A stretch of DNA of 64,000 nucleotides from Lactobacillus sp. ESL0791 (GCF_029433255.1 NZ_JAQTHU010000001.1:1984001-2048000), one strand, 5' to 3'. Positions 1-8,828 are shown, counted from the stretch's first letter. The notes: generated by a model from the letters alone, not told the origin. Program-made: numbers and translations.

Positions 1-105
1 ATAAGGATTTCTATCAACCTGCAAACAGATCCCCGCAGGCCTACTTTTGCCTGTTTCCCAAGATTCAACAATTTCAGAAAAAATCTCTAATTTGGTAAGA
101 CTATT
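1..105 (-). pseudogene. Fragment resembling an XRE-family antitoxin / helix-turn-helix protein (cut by window edge)
   Basis: The minus strand is open from about 105 to the left edge. It reads ESWETGKSRPAG and, a few residues on, DRNP. This pattern (SWE-x-G-x-x-x-P-x-G followed by x-DRNP) is typical of the last helix and tail of HigA-type XRE antitoxins. No start codon with a ribosome site is visible, and a stop lies directly upstream in frame, so the piece looks like a decayed remnant. It could be part of a real gene if a frameshift is present. Only the C-terminal part can be judged, so the assignment is tentative. Confidence 0.3.
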
Positions 106-133
106 TCATTAAAATGAAATAAATGTCTTTGGC

Positions 134-357
134 TTATACTTCTTTCAAAGTGTGATCTGTAAGCGAGTGATGGTTTAAGTGGTAATATTTCATTTCAATT
201 TTATCATAATGGTACACAACAGCAATTACTATACACTATAGTCCGTGAACGATCTCCCTAATTTTACTTTAGTCGTCATCTTTGAATCTAAAGTCAAAAT
301 TGCTTCATCAAGCAGAATGATTTTTATGATACGTTTACTAGCTGAAATACGACTTCC
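134..357 (-). pseudogene. Decayed 3' fragment of an ABC transporter gene, duplicate of the tail of the gene at 9022
   Basis: This stretch aligns over its whole length with the last ~220 bases of the ABC transporter gene ending at 9022, including the stop-codon end (tail residues TLKEV) and the Walker B segment. Read on the minus strand it gives IILLDEAILTLDSKMTTK and then goes out of frame and hits stops. It is therefore a broken copy of an ATP-binding-domain C-terminus. It lies at the far side of the AT-rich LevR/PTS block from its intact relative, so it may mark an insertion boundary or the remains of a third tandem ABC paralogue. Confidence 0.75.
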
Positions 358-372
358 ATATTTTAAGTATAT

Positions 373-3126
373 CTAAAGAGTATCAAAGATTTCAATGATA
401 TATCCTAATTCAGAATCAGGAATTTTAATATTAAAATATTTTTCAATAATTTTGGTACCAGATTTAACAGAAATATATAGTTCTTGATGCGCCTGAATAT
501 ATCTACCAATTTCTGGATAAGAAAAAGCCTGTTTTTTAGCAATCCTTTCTATCATAGTCGCAGCATGTAGCGTATATGCAATCATATAATGACTTTCATT
601 TTTCATTGAAAGTGAGTTACTAATCTCAAAAAACGATTTTAAAACGCAACTTAGTGTTTTCTGGGGATTTAAAAAAGTAAGCGATTCATTTAAGATTCCC
701 TCTAAGCCAATTAATATTTCATTATTACTTAATTTTATATTTTTATGCAGAGATTGATTATTATTTAAAAGAAGTTTTTTAATAATTTCTGTTAATTTTG
801 GCAAACCATCAGTAAGCAACACTCGTTCAGCAGAAATAAAAGGGACATCTTTTACATGTAAATCATACGAGCCAACTATTGCCAATAAATTTTTTTTACC
901 AAAATCTATTTTAAAAAAATCTTTTCTGTTCACAGGAATTATTTCAATATTATATTGAGCAATTAATGGCAAAGAATTTTTTAAGAAATTAGCCAAAGTT
1001 ACTGCTGCACCTTTACCAGTTATACAAGTTGTAACGATCACGTTATCATGGTATTTTCTACCTGTGCGTATATTAGAATTAATTTCATTTTTTTCGAATA
1101 ATGACTCTGCTATTTCGCTTTTTAAGTCTCTGTAAATTTCTTCTAAACTATACCCTGAAATCATAGTTTTTCGAAGCGCTTCTAAAACAAAAGGCGTAGA
1201 AATTAGTGTAATAGTTTTAGTAAGAATTCCCGTTTTTTCTGTAAGCATTTCTCCAAAGGAATTTAGAGATCCCATGTCAGTCATTAACAAAATACCGTGG
1301 CCTTCATCTATGTTAACTGCAACAGACTCAAAAGACTTGTAAAATTCATTAACATTCTGTTCAAGATTCATATCTAACGCATACGCCCTTTTACAATCAA
1401 GTAAAGTATTTACCACATAGGCAATATTCTTAGCAATTCCATTACCATGTGCCAATATTATTAAGCCGACATGTTTTTTTTCTTTGGAATTTTCATCCAT
1501 CATCAAAAATAAAGCAAATATATATGTTTCTTTAGCTGAAAAAGTAACGTTTAATTCTTTTTCAATATCGTTTTTAACTAATTTTGCAATGTTCAAAATA
1601 TCCATGTGCTTTTTTTCAAGCTCTAGAAAATTAAGTTCATTTAACGTGCTTTTCCCTCCATTGCCATTAATCAATGAGTTAATATGCATAGCAAAAGCAA
1701 TGATAGTTTGCTTGGAAAATTTTTTATTCAATTCATTTTCAGCTAATTTTAAAGCTTCAATAGTTGCATAATAAACGCTGGGTTCAATCACTTTAAATAT
1801 TTCTGCATTTTCAATTCTACTTCCCTTAGATGAAGGATACGTTTCCAAAATATTAGTTTCAAGGCGTTTTTTTATTTCAGTTAAAGAATTAGCTGAAAGT
1901 AAAGATGGATATATATCATTCGTAATAATATCATGTTGAATATTTTCGCCGTTAAAGACAATATCGGTATTCGATTCCGCTAAAAATGCACTAATACCCT
2001 CTTTTTTAGAAGCAGTTAGCATACCATCCAAAACATAATTAGGTAAAAACTTTTTTCTAATTGTCAAATTTGGTGAATTTTCTACGATTGAATCAAGATA
2101 CGCGCGAGCACAGATCAAATTAATATCTGCTTTTAGTTGTCCAATATTGCCTAAACATTGATACCCTAATAAAGACTTAACGACACTGCGTTGAACCACT
2201 ATCTCCTTATTTATTTTCTTATATTCTTCATTAAAAAATGTACAAATCAATTCAAATCTTTCATTAATCGTACGATCTTGCAATCTTGGAATATTAATTG
2301 TCATCGGAATTCGACGCAAAAACGTATCAAGCAACACCGATTCTATTGATTCAGTTGTGGCAGCAATAATAAGAACTTGAGCCGAATGATAATTTTCACT
2401 ATCTCCCAAACGACGATATTGACCAAAATCAATTAAATGAAAGAGCATTTCTTGTCCTTGGGCTGGTAAACGATGAATTTCATCAAGAAATAAAATCCCC
2501 TTGTTTGCTTTATCTACAAGACCTTCATGAGATTGATCTGCCCCTGTATACGCTCCTTTAGTATAACCAAAAAGTGTTGACACTAATAGCTGAGGGTTAT
2601 CAGCATATTCGGAACAATTAAATGTTACAAAAGGAGCATCAGTATCCAGAACACCGTTGCTTTTAGCAAACTTATACATCAATTGGGCAAACATTGTTTT
2701 ACCCACACCCGTTTCACCTGACAATATTGTATTCAACCCATGTTTAGGATATATCATAGCAGCTTTAGCTTTATCAACCGCAAGTTTTAGACTTTCGTTA
2801 TTTCCTATGAGTGTATCAAAGCTATCCTCTTTTTTTTGTTTAAGAAATTCACCTAATTCGGCAACTTCAAAATTTTTAACAGTAATATTTAAAAGTGACT
2901 CTATTTTTTTTACTGGAAAATATCTAATTGGTCGCCCATCAACTTTTATTATTAATTTTTCCTTAAATAATTCATTCAATTCTTTACTACAATTTGCCCT
3001 ATCCATATGCAATAAATCTGCTAAATCAGCTGTACTCATGGCACTTTTTGTATTAGTTAAGCTCAGATTATCTACATTAGATGTATACTCAGTTAAAGCT
3101 TGATAAATTTTTTCCTTTCTATACAT
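373..3126 (-). CDS. levR: LevR-type sigma-54-dependent PTS regulator (HTH, AAA+, PRD, EIIA, EIIB-like, PRD)
   Basis: A 917-residue activator of RNA polymerase carrying sigma-54. An N-terminal winged helix (about 1-80) is followed by an AAA+ domain with Walker A GETGVGKT (137-144), the sigma-54-contact loop GAYTGA (191-196) and Walker B ILFLDE (211-216). Then come a PRD domain, an EIIA-Man-like domain with the AHGNG histidine near 565, an EIIB-like stretch (TTCITGKGAA) and a C-terminal PRD. In this family the PTS phosphorylates the PRD and EIIA histidines, linking activity to sugar uptake. The expected target is the mannose-type PTS operon starting at 8673, which has a good -24/-12 promoter. 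LevR usually adjoins its operon; here a dead IS30 copy lies between them. Start ATG is preceded by AAGGGA. Confidence 0.88.
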   Translation of the reverse strand: MYRKEKIYQALTEYTSNVDNLSLTNTKSAMSTADLADLLHMDRANCSKELNELFKEKLIIKVDGRPIRYFPVKKIESLLNITVKNFEVAELGEFLKQKKEDSFDTLIGNNESLKLAVDKAKAAMIYPKHGLNTILSGETGVGKTMFAQLMYKFAKSNGVLDTDAPFVTFNCSEYADNPQLLVSTLFGYTKGAYTGADQSHEGLVDKANKGILFLDEIHRLPAQGQEMLFHLIDFGQYRRLGDSENYHSAQVLIIAATTESIESVLLDTFLRRIPMTINIPRLQDRTINERFELICTFFNEEYKKINKEIVVQRSVVKSLLGYQCLGNIGQLKADINLICARAYLDSIVENSPNLTIRKKFLPNYVLDGMLTASKKEGISAFLAESNTDIVFNGENIQHDIITNDIYPSLLSANSLTEIKKRLETNILETYPSSKGSRIENAEIFKVIEPSVYYATIEALKLAENELNKKFSKQTIIAFAMHINSLINGNGGKSTLNELNFLELEKKHMDILNIAKLVKNDIEKELNVTFSAKETYIFALFLMMDENSKEKKHVGLIILAHGNGIAKNIAYVVNTLLDCKRAYALDMNLEQNVNEFYKSFESVAVNIDEGHGILLMTDMGSLNSFGEMLTEKTGILTKTITLISTPFVLEALRKTMISGYSLEEIYRDLKSEIAESLFEKNEINSNIRTGRKYHDNVIVTTCITGKGAAVTLANFLKNSLPLIAQYNIEIIPVNRKDFFKIDFGKKNLLAIVGSYDLHVKDVPFISAERVLLTDGLPKLTEIIKKLLLNNNQSLHKNIKLSNNEILIGLEGILNESLTFLNPQKTLSCVLKSFFEISNSLSMKNESHYMIAYTLHAATMIERIAKKQAFSYPEIGRYIQAHQELYISVKSGTKIIEKYFNIKIPDSELGYIIEIFDTL

Positions 3127-3358
3127 ACGTTATCCCTTCCCATTATATAATACTAGATTAACAAATTTTAAATTCCATTTTCTTAATTTGATTATACTAT
3201 ACTTGACAATGTCTTTAAACAATTTATGTCTCATTACAATTCTACTTAAAGCAAACTAGTTATAAAATGATATAAGAGCTTATTTTAAAAATCTTACTTG
3301 ATTTAAATAAGTTTGACCACAGTCTTATTCTAAAAAATAAATTTTTTAGCCTAATTCA
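3127..3358. other. Intergenic region upstream of the LevR gene
   Basis: AT-rich sequence between the LevR start and the left direct repeat of the IS30 element. It must hold the LevR promoter, but no convincing -35/-10 pair stands out. The TATAAT nearest the gene overlaps the ribosome site region and is too close to be used. I see no coding or RNA feature. Confidence 0.4.
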
Positions 3359-3372
3359 GAATTATTTCAGTT
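3359..3372 (+). repeat. 14-bp direct repeat, left copy, flanking the IS30 element
   Basis: GAATTATTTCAGTT occurs immediately outside the left inverted repeat and again, identically, immediately outside the right one at 4507-4520. It sits where a target-site duplication would be, but 14 bp is longer than the 2-4 bp usual for IS30 elements. Confidence 0.7.
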
Positions 3373-3474
3373 GCCGAGTTTACAATCTAAGTGCAACAGT
3401 TGATAAAGCGCGACAAAAAAGCCATAAAGACTAAACTGTTAATTATTTACTCCAATAACAGAAAGGTGTCTTTT

Positions 3475-4392
3475 ATGACTTCAGTTAGTTCTAACACATA
3501 TATTCATTTATCTCTTGCTGAACGCGGTCAAATTTAAGCTTTATCTGAAGCTAGTTTATCTATGCGTAAAATTGCTCTTAAACTTGAGCGCAATGCCAGT
3601 ACTATTTCCCGTGAATTAAAGCGTAATCGCACGACTCAGCTAGATTATCAAGGTAAGTATTTCGGTGCTTACTTCGCTGATACAGCGTAAATGCATTATC
3701 ATAAGCGGCGACAAACTTGTCATTCTAAAGATTATTGCCTTAAGGCACAGGATTTTTTTAATCAGCAGACAATGATTATCAAGAATCCCTTTCGTGATGA
3801 TGGTATTGATGGTTTTATTGCTAATTACAAGCGAATGTATCCTAGTTGTCTCTGTCCCTCAACTCCAACGGTTTACCGCTTAATTGATCAAGACCAATTG
3901 GCAATTAAGAACTATGATCTTCCTCGTAAAGTTCGACTAAGGCACTTAGGACATCATCGTAAGCGTACCCGCCAACACAAGAAATGTCTTAGCAATTCTA
4001 TTGAGCAAAGACCTAAAGTAGCTGGCCGCTTTGAAATCGTGATTAAGATACCTGATTACAAAGCAGATACTTGTTTTAAAGCAGTCCAAAAGGCAGTTAA
4101 TGAGCATTCTAGCTGGTTTAAAACGATTACGTTTGATAATGGTTCAGAATTTGCCCGCATTGATGAAGTGAAGGGAGTAAATGCTTATTTTGCCCATCCT
4201 TACACACCAAGTGAGCGTGGCAGTAACGAGAATGCCAATGGCTTGCTGCAAGAATTTTTCCCTAAGGGCAAGACAATGTCAAAGGTGACTGATAAATATG
4301 TAAAACGGGCACAAAATGCCTTGAATAACAAACATCGGAGAATTCTCGGATATCAAACAGCAAGGGAAGTTTTTATGGCAGAGACAGCCTGA
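3475..4392 (+). pseudogene. IS30-family transposase with two in-frame TAA stops
   Basis: A single reading frame of 306 codons from ATG 3475 to TGA 4390-4392, interrupted by TAA at 3535-3537 and 3688-3690. The N-terminus has the IS30 helix-turn-helix pattern (ERGQI-stop-ALSEASLSMRKIA, STISRELKRN). The C-terminal part is the DDE integrase core, with TFDNGSEFA and later YTPSERGSNENANG, the latter ending in the region of the catalytic glutamate. Both stops stand where relatives would be expected to have glutamine, consistent with CAA-to-TAA transitions. The downstream part from ATG 3691 is an uninterrupted 233-residue frame, but lacks the DNA-binding domain. Ribosome site GAAAGG lies upstream of 3475. 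Confidence 0.85.
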
Positions 4393-4400
4393 CAGAAAAA

Positions 4401-4439
4401 AGTTGGTGCAGATTTCGCTACGCTCCATCTGCACCAACT
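4401..4439 (+). terminator. Strong hairpin at the 3' end of the IS30 transposase
   Basis: Perfect 12-bp stem AGTTGGTGCAGA (4401-4412) paired with TCTGCACCAACT (4428-4439), with a 15-base loop, starting 8 bases after the transposase stop. There is no clear T-run after it on the plus strand, so it may be an IS-specific structure as much as a terminator. Confidence 0.55.
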
Positions 4440-4506
4440 AGCAACAAAAACATATTATTCAGTTTAGTCTTTAATCCAGGTGCTGCACTTGATTTGACAA
4501 TTCAGC

Positions 4507-4520
4507 GAATTATTTCAGTT
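4507..4520 (+). repeat. 14-bp direct repeat, right copy, flanking the IS30 element
   Basis: Identical to 3359-3372; see that entry. Confidence 0.7.
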
Positions 4521-4625
4521 AAAAATATCAATTAAAATTTTTATAAGTTTAACTTTAAATGAAATAATTTTAAATTCCTCGCTAATATTGCTACTTTTAA
4601 AATTAAGCTTCTACATTTTATTCGA

Positions 4626-6137
4626 TTAAACTCTTAATCCAGGATTATTCGTTTCAGTACGTCTGGCTAATAACTGCTGCAATTTATCAGTAATAGCCTT
4701 TGACTGTAAAGGAACACATTCGCTAGGCTCATCGATATACATTACCATATCAGATTCACGGGTAAATTTGTTCCATTTGGGCATGTTCTTTTCACCAGGA
4801 ATATGATTTTTAGCAAACGTCGCCCAATATTTGGCAATAGTATCGCTAACTTTCTTATCAATGTTTCCATAATTAACATACTTGCTATCCAAATTTTGAA
4901 AATGATATGGATTCTCACTTGCATGATATGCACCAAAGTAGTATGGATTTTTACCCGGAGTGACATGCTTAAAAATATAAAAATATGTTGCTGATTTACG
5001 ACATTTGGTCAAACAAGTCGCGAAGTATCTCATATTAGCGATTGTATTATCAGAACGAAAACGTCCCAAAGCGTAGGCAGGCGATTGTTTTAAATATGGA
5101 CCATATTTATAATAAATATAATCTGAATCCTCAGGATACTTAGTATGTACCGTTTCGTCAAACCATTCTTTAGTGACTTTTTCTTCTGGCCCCAACAAAA
5201 TGAAAGCCTCATCTGAAGTACAGCCTACGATAACAGGTACATCATTAATATTTCCCTTTAAAAAAGATTGTTCCAATCTATCAGGAATTAAAGTTTTATC
5301 AACATAAGGACAAAATTGTGCTTCTTCATAGCCTTCTGGATTAGATAAAAATTTTTCGGTAGGCGCTGTTAAAAGCTCTTCTGGTGTAATATTTACACTT
5401 TTTAAATACCTTTCACACCTTGCCTGTTCTTGCTTTTCATCAACGTCCCACTCATCATGGTTGAAAGGTGATCCACTTTGAGTGATAACAGCATGATACA
5501 AGCCATTAGCAGCTGGGCAGGTCATTAAGACATTGATGGCAGATGATCCAGCAGATACCCCAAATAAAGTAACATTATTCGGATCACCTCCAAAATAGGA
5601 AATGTTTTTGTGTATCCATTTGAGAGCAGCGAGCATATCATAGACTCCCGCATTGGTAGCAGGTTTAGTACTATTTTTCAAAGATTGATGAGCCATAAAT
5701 CCGAAAATACCCAATCTATAATTAAAAGTAACAACTATAACATTCTGATTTTTGGAAAAATTACTTCCATCACAGCTGGAAGACATAGAAGTACCTTCAG
5801 TGTAATGGCCGCCATAAAACCAAACCATAACTGGTAAATTTTTTTCTGCTGTATTTTCAGGTGTATATACATTTAAATATAAGCAATCCTCGCTCATGGG
5901 CGTCATATCTTCAGGAGGGTACTCTTCGCTTTCATTAAGGCTTAATTGCATAGGGCTATTTTTAAACTCAGTAGCATCATATGTACCATTCCATGGATCA
6001 TTTTCTTCGGGAGGCATAAATCTTCTTTTCCCAATAGGCGGTTTGGCAAAAGGAATACCTAAGAATTTATTGACACCATTAGAATTAATGCCTTGTACTT
6101 TACCCTTTTCTGTTTTTCTAATTAAAGAGTCCAACAT
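4626..6137 (-). CDS. Type-B carboxylesterase (alpha/beta hydrolase)
   Basis: A 503-residue serine esterase of the carboxylesterase/cholinesterase family. Visible hallmarks are the signature EDCLYLNVYTP near residue 83, the oxyanion-hole segment WFYGGHYTEG, and the nucleophile elbow GVSAGSS around 195 preceded by FGGDPNNVTLFG. No signal peptide is seen, so it should act in the cytoplasm. It begins 27 bases after the EIID stop and is the last gene of the mannose-family PTS operon. This suggests it hydrolyses an ester bond in the imported, phosphorylated sugar conjugate, or in a compound taken up alongside. Substrate cannot be read from sequence. Start ATG has only a weak AGAG-type ribosome site, consistent with translational coupling. 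Confidence 0.9.
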   Translation of the reverse strand: MLDSLIRKTEKGKVQGINSNGVNKFLGIPFAKPPIGKRRFMPPEENDPWNGTYDATEFKNSPMQLSLNESEEYPPEDMTPMSEDCLYLNVYTPENTAEKNLPVMVWFYGGHYTEGTSMSSSCDGSNFSKNQNVIVVTFNYRLGIFGFMAHQSLKNSTKPATNAGVYDMLAALKWIHKNISYFGGDPNNVTLFGVSAGSSAINVLMTCPAANGLYHAVITQSGSPFNHDEWDVDEKQEQARCERYLKSVNITPEELLTAPTEKFLSNPEGYEEAQFCPYVDKTLIPDRLEQSFLKGNINDVPVIVGCTSDEAFILLGPEEKVTKEWFDETVHTKYPEDSDYIYYKYGPYLKQSPAYALGRFRSDNTIANMRYFATCLTKCRKSATYFYIFKHVTPGKNPYYFGAYHASENPYHFQNLDSKYVNYGNIDKKVSDTIAKYWATFAKNHIPGEKNMPKWNKFTRESDMVMYIDEPSECVPLQSKAITDKLQQLLARRTETNNPGLRV

Positions 6138-6164
6138 TAAAATCTCTTTTCTGTTTAAAACAAA

Positions 6165-6980
6165 TTACAATATTCCAAAATATGCACCAATTAAAGACAA
6201 AACTAATACTGCTAGTACAACAGCTATATAATTTTGTTTTTTCTTTAAATAAAAGTATATAGCAAATATTGTCAAAAGCGGTAATAATCCAGGAACGATA
6301 TCATCAAGAACCTTTTGTAAAACTATAGGATCAGAATGCGGCATTTTTATTTTGGTTATTAATTTAAATGTTACATATGATGAGGATAATGCACCCATCA
6401 TAAATAATCCCATTGCCGAAGAGGCATCTATTAATTGATTCAGTAACCCACCCTTCATAATATCTTTAATGGATTTTGTTCCTAAATTATATCCTGAAAA
6501 AAATAAATTATATGCAATTACATAGGTCACGATTGGAAAAAGCATTTCAATTAAAGAGCTAAGATAATTTCCCTGTAATGCCAATGTTACTGCGAGTGAA
6601 CCAATTATTGTTTTAAAAGTTCCCCATATAAGTGTATCACCTATACCTGCAACAGGTCCCATTAGCCCAGTTTTTAAGCCCGTTATTGTTTCACTTGGTA
6701 TTGGCATCCCATTTGCTTTTTGCTCTTCCATAGAAACAGTGGCACCCATAATCATTGATCCGAATGTACCTTCAGTATTAAAAAACTGAAGTTGTCTATG
6801 CATTGCATCAAGCCTGTCTTTTTTGGTTTTATACAATTTTTCAAGACAGTAACTTATGCTGGCAGCAAAAGGTACTGCCTGCATTCGTTCATAATTACTT
6901 CCAAGTTCACAAAAAGTGTAATATCTAAAAAAGGTTTTTCTTAAATCCTTTTTGGTTAATTTGGTTTCTGTGTTTTCCAT
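6165..6980 (-). CDS. Mannose/fructose/sorbose-family PTS, EIID component
   Basis: A 271-residue membrane subunit of the PTS permease. The N-terminus KLTKKDLRKTFFRYYTF and the stretch FNTEGTFGSMIMGATVSMEEQ are typical of EIID-Man. Several hydrophobic segments follow, with a short hydrophobic C-terminus. With EIIC it forms the sugar channel in the cytoplasmic membrane. It starts about 20 bases after the EIIC stop in the A-B-C-D order normal for this family. Confidence 0.93.
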   Translation of the reverse strand: MENTETKLTKKDLRKTFFRYYTFCELGSNYERMQAVPFAASISYCLEKLYKTKKDRLDAMHRQLQFFNTEGTFGSMIMGATVSMEEQKANGMPIPSETITGLKTGLMGPVAGIGDTLIWGTFKTIIGSLAVTLALQGNYLSSLIEMLFPIVTYVIAYNLFFSGYNLGTKSIKDIMKGGLLNQLIDASSAMGLFMMGALSSSYVTFKLITKIKMPHSDPIVLQKVLDDIVPGLLPLLTIFAIYFYLKKKQNYIAVVLAVLVLSLIGAYFGIL

Positions 6981-7002
6981 TATTTATGCTCCTTATAAAT
7001 AA

Positions 7003-7776
7003 TCAATTAGTTTGTTCTTCTTTTTTCCCTTTTTTACTAGATTTATTATTCATAAACAAATATACAGCAATACATGCGCCAAAAATTGAAGCTCCCATTG
7101 GAGTTATTTTGAAGTATTCTACTAAAAAGAAGCCTGCAAAAAATAATGGCATATATTTTCGTTTCATTATTACTGATACAGCAATTGCAAATCCTAACGC
7201 GGGTAAAATACCACCAGCAACTTCCATTCCATGCATTATCCATTGGGGTATATCACTAATTATTGCGCCGACTACTGATGGTCCAAAGTACACACTAAGA
7301 AAAACTAAAGGGAACGATAAAAGAAATGCTACCAAAACTGGAAAAACATCTTGATATTTTCTAATTGTTTTGGGATCTCCCGATTTATTTATCATGTCTT
7401 CTAGCTTATGAAGGCCAAATATATTTATTGTCTTTTTTAATTCATACAGCAATCCACCAATTATTCCAAAAGGAATACCCAGTGAAACTGCAGCCTTAGG
7501 ATCTAATCCGGTTTTTATTGCTATAGGAATTGCTACTACAGCTGCTAATCCCCCATCAGCTGGAACAATTCCTCCTGGATAGATCATTCCTATATAAAGC
7601 AACTCTATTTGAGCTCCAATTAGTAAGCCAGTCTTGGGATCCCCCATCATCAAACCAACAATAGTTCCTATCACAACAGCCGAAGTTATTTTTTCCGAAA
7701 AAGTATATCCAAATTCAGAAAAAGAAAGAAATTGTAATAAACCACAAACTGTGGCAACTAAAACAAGATTATTCAT
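7003..7776 (-). CDS. Mannose/fructose/sorbose-family PTS, EIIC component
   Basis: A 257-residue polytopic protein. The segment GLMMGDPKTGLLIGAQIELLYIG is the family signature of EIIC-Man, and PADGGLAA follows. Hydrophobic helices cover most of the length, with a lysine-rich C-terminal tail (NNKSSKKGKKEE). It forms the sugar translocation unit together with EIID and lies 4 bases from the EIIB stop, so the genes are translationally coupled. Confidence 0.93.
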   Translation of the reverse strand: MNNLVLVATVCGLLQFLSFSEFGYTFSEKITSAVVIGTIVGLMMGDPKTGLLIGAQIELLYIGMIYPGGIVPADGGLAAVVAIPIAIKTGLDPKAAVSLGIPFGIIGGLLYELKKTINIFGLHKLEDMINKSGDPKTIRKYQDVFPVLVAFLLSFPLVFLSVYFGPSVVGAIISDIPQWIMHGMEVAGGILPALGFAIAVSVIMKRKYMPLFFAGFFLVEYFKITPMGASIFGACIAVYLFMNNKSSKKGKKEEQTN

Positions 7777-7780
7777 ATTA

Positions 7781-8272
7781 TTACTTCCTATTCTTATTGT
7801 ATTTATTTATCACATCGTCTATTTCCATCACCGGTTCTGAAGGAAGAGTATTAAAATAAATTCGTTTACAACTATTTTTTATTTCTTCTAAAAGATTAAT
7901 ATCATTTTGACTTACAGAGATACCTGGCAAAATAGTAACTGAATCATTTTCTCCTCCAAGGCCACCAATTTGTAGTTCTTCAATATTAAAACCATTATTA
8001 ATTAGGTCATACGCTGTTTTAACATCTTTTAATATAATCAAGATATTCCCATCGCCCAAATCATCTTTATTAGCGATAGCTTGATCTACATGTAGAATGT
8101 CAACACTAACTTCAGAAGGTGCAGCCATTTCATAAATATCTGACATAAAACTGTCAGATGCCAACTCGTTATTAATAACTATAATATGATTAATATTTTT
8201 TTGCTTGACCCACTTTGTTACAACTTGACCATGTATCAAGCGATAATCAATCCGAATTAATTTTACATTCAT
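7781..8272 (-). CDS. Mannose/fructose/sorbose-family PTS, EIIB component
   Basis: A 163-residue cytoplasmic phosphotransfer protein. The N-terminal IRIDYRLIHGQVVTKW contains the phosphorylated histidine of EIIB-Man (His14 here) in the family-typical R-L-I-H-G-Q context. It takes phosphate from the separate EIIA encoded just upstream and passes it to the incoming sugar. Length is normal for a stand-alone EIIB. The sugar could be mannose, fructose, sorbose, N-acetyl-hexosamine or a modified sugar; sequence alone does not say. Confidence 0.93.
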   Translation of the reverse strand: MNVKLIRIDYRLIHGQVVTKWVKQKNINHIIVINNELASDSFMSDIYEMAAPSEVSVDILHVDQAIANKDDLGDGNILIILKDVKTAYDLINNGFNIEELQIGGLGGENDSVTILPGISVSQNDINLLEEIKNSCKRIYFNTLPSEPVMEIDDVINKYNKNRK

Positions 8273-8286
8273 TTTTATTCCTCCAA

Positions 8287-8673
8287 TTATTTAGTCAATA
8301 TGTGAAAGCTGTCGTCATAAATCTTTTTACAATTATTCAAAATTTCGTCGTTACTTTTTTCTTGAGATATACTCTCAACAATATAAATTAACATTGGCAT
8401 ACTCATTCCAGTAAATCCCAAAAACCCATACTTTTTTATTAAAGCAGTAGATACATTTGAAGGAGTGCCACCAAATATATCCGTTAAAAATATAATATTG
8501 CCTCCTATCTCGTTGATCTTTTTTTCAATCGTTCCCATGTAACTCTCCAACGAAACCTCCTTTTCTAATGGAAAGGTATAGATATTATCAATAACCCCAT
8601 AGATAAACTCTGCGCTATTTACTAGTTCTTGACAAAAATTTCCATGACTTAACACAAAAATGCTAGATTTCAT
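8287..8673 (-). CDS. Mannose/fructose/sorbose-family PTS, EIIA component
   Basis: A 128-residue EIIA of the Man superfamily, first gene of the operon. His10 in the N-terminal LSHGNFCQELV is the site phosphorylated by HPr. The central TDIFGGTPSNVS is the other family signature. Ribosome site AAGGAAG precedes the ATG. The leader carries the sigma-54 promoter at 8720-8736, so expression is expected to need the LevR activator. Confidence 0.93.
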   Translation of the reverse strand: MKSSIFVLSHGNFCQELVNSAEFIYGVIDNIYTFPLEKEVSLESYMGTIEKKINEIGGNIIFLTDIFGGTPSNVSTALIKKYGFLGFTGMSMPMLIYIVESISQEKSNDEILNNCKKIYDDSFHILTK

Positions 8674-8719
8674 TTTTTCACTTCCTTAATTTTTAAAATT
8701 TATTACCCACAAATTTAAT

Positions 8720-8736
8720 AGCAAGTTTCGTACCAA
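8720..8736 (-). promoter_or_regulatory. Sigma-54 (-24/-12) promoter of the PTS-carboxylesterase operon
   Basis: On the minus strand the sequence is TTGGTACGAAACTTGCT. It matches the sigma-54 consensus TTGGCAC-N5-TTGCT with one deviation (T for C), and keeps the invariant GG and GC exactly ten bases apart. It lies about 47 bases upstream of the EIIA start. A LevR-type protein with an intact GAYTGA loop is encoded nearby, which makes the assignment strong. The remainder of 8674-9021 is AT-rich and non-coding apart from the candidate activator site at 8813-8828. Confidence 0.85.
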
Positions 8737-8812
8737 CTGTTTTTTCCAAAAATAATCAACTAAAATACTGATATATCAAGAAATAATTACAATAATTCAA
8801 AAAACTAAATTA

Positions 8813-8828
8813 CTGTGTTAATCTGTGT
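8813..8828 (-). promoter_or_regulatory. Candidate upstream activator site for LevR
   Basis: Two CTGTGT hexamers (8813-8818 and 8823-8828, plus strand) are spaced exactly ten bases apart, so they lie on the same helix face. They are about 80-90 bases upstream of the -24 element, a typical distance for enhancer-binding proteins. The real LevR site is not known to me for this species, so this is a candidate only. Confidence 0.3.

Larger units (their letters stand above)
3373..4506 (+). mobile_element. Inactivated IS30-family insertion sequence
   Basis: The element is bounded by imperfect inverted repeats of about 30 bp. The left end begins GCCGAGTTTACAATCTAAGT, and the right end read inward begins GCTGAATTGTCAAATCAAGT. 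One interrupted transposase frame fills the interior. It separates the carboxylesterase/PTS operon from the LevR gene. Near the right end is a 12-bp stem hairpin. The transposase has two in-frame stops, so the copy is not self-mobile. Confidence 0.8.

Noticed and set aside
3142..3147. TATAAT as a promoter for the LevR gene
   Set aside because: It lies next to the ribosome site, leaving too short a leader, and has no -35 partner.
7046..7243. Minus-strand frame overlapping EIIC in another register
   Set aside because: Entirely inside a gene with clear family signatures and without its own ribosome site.
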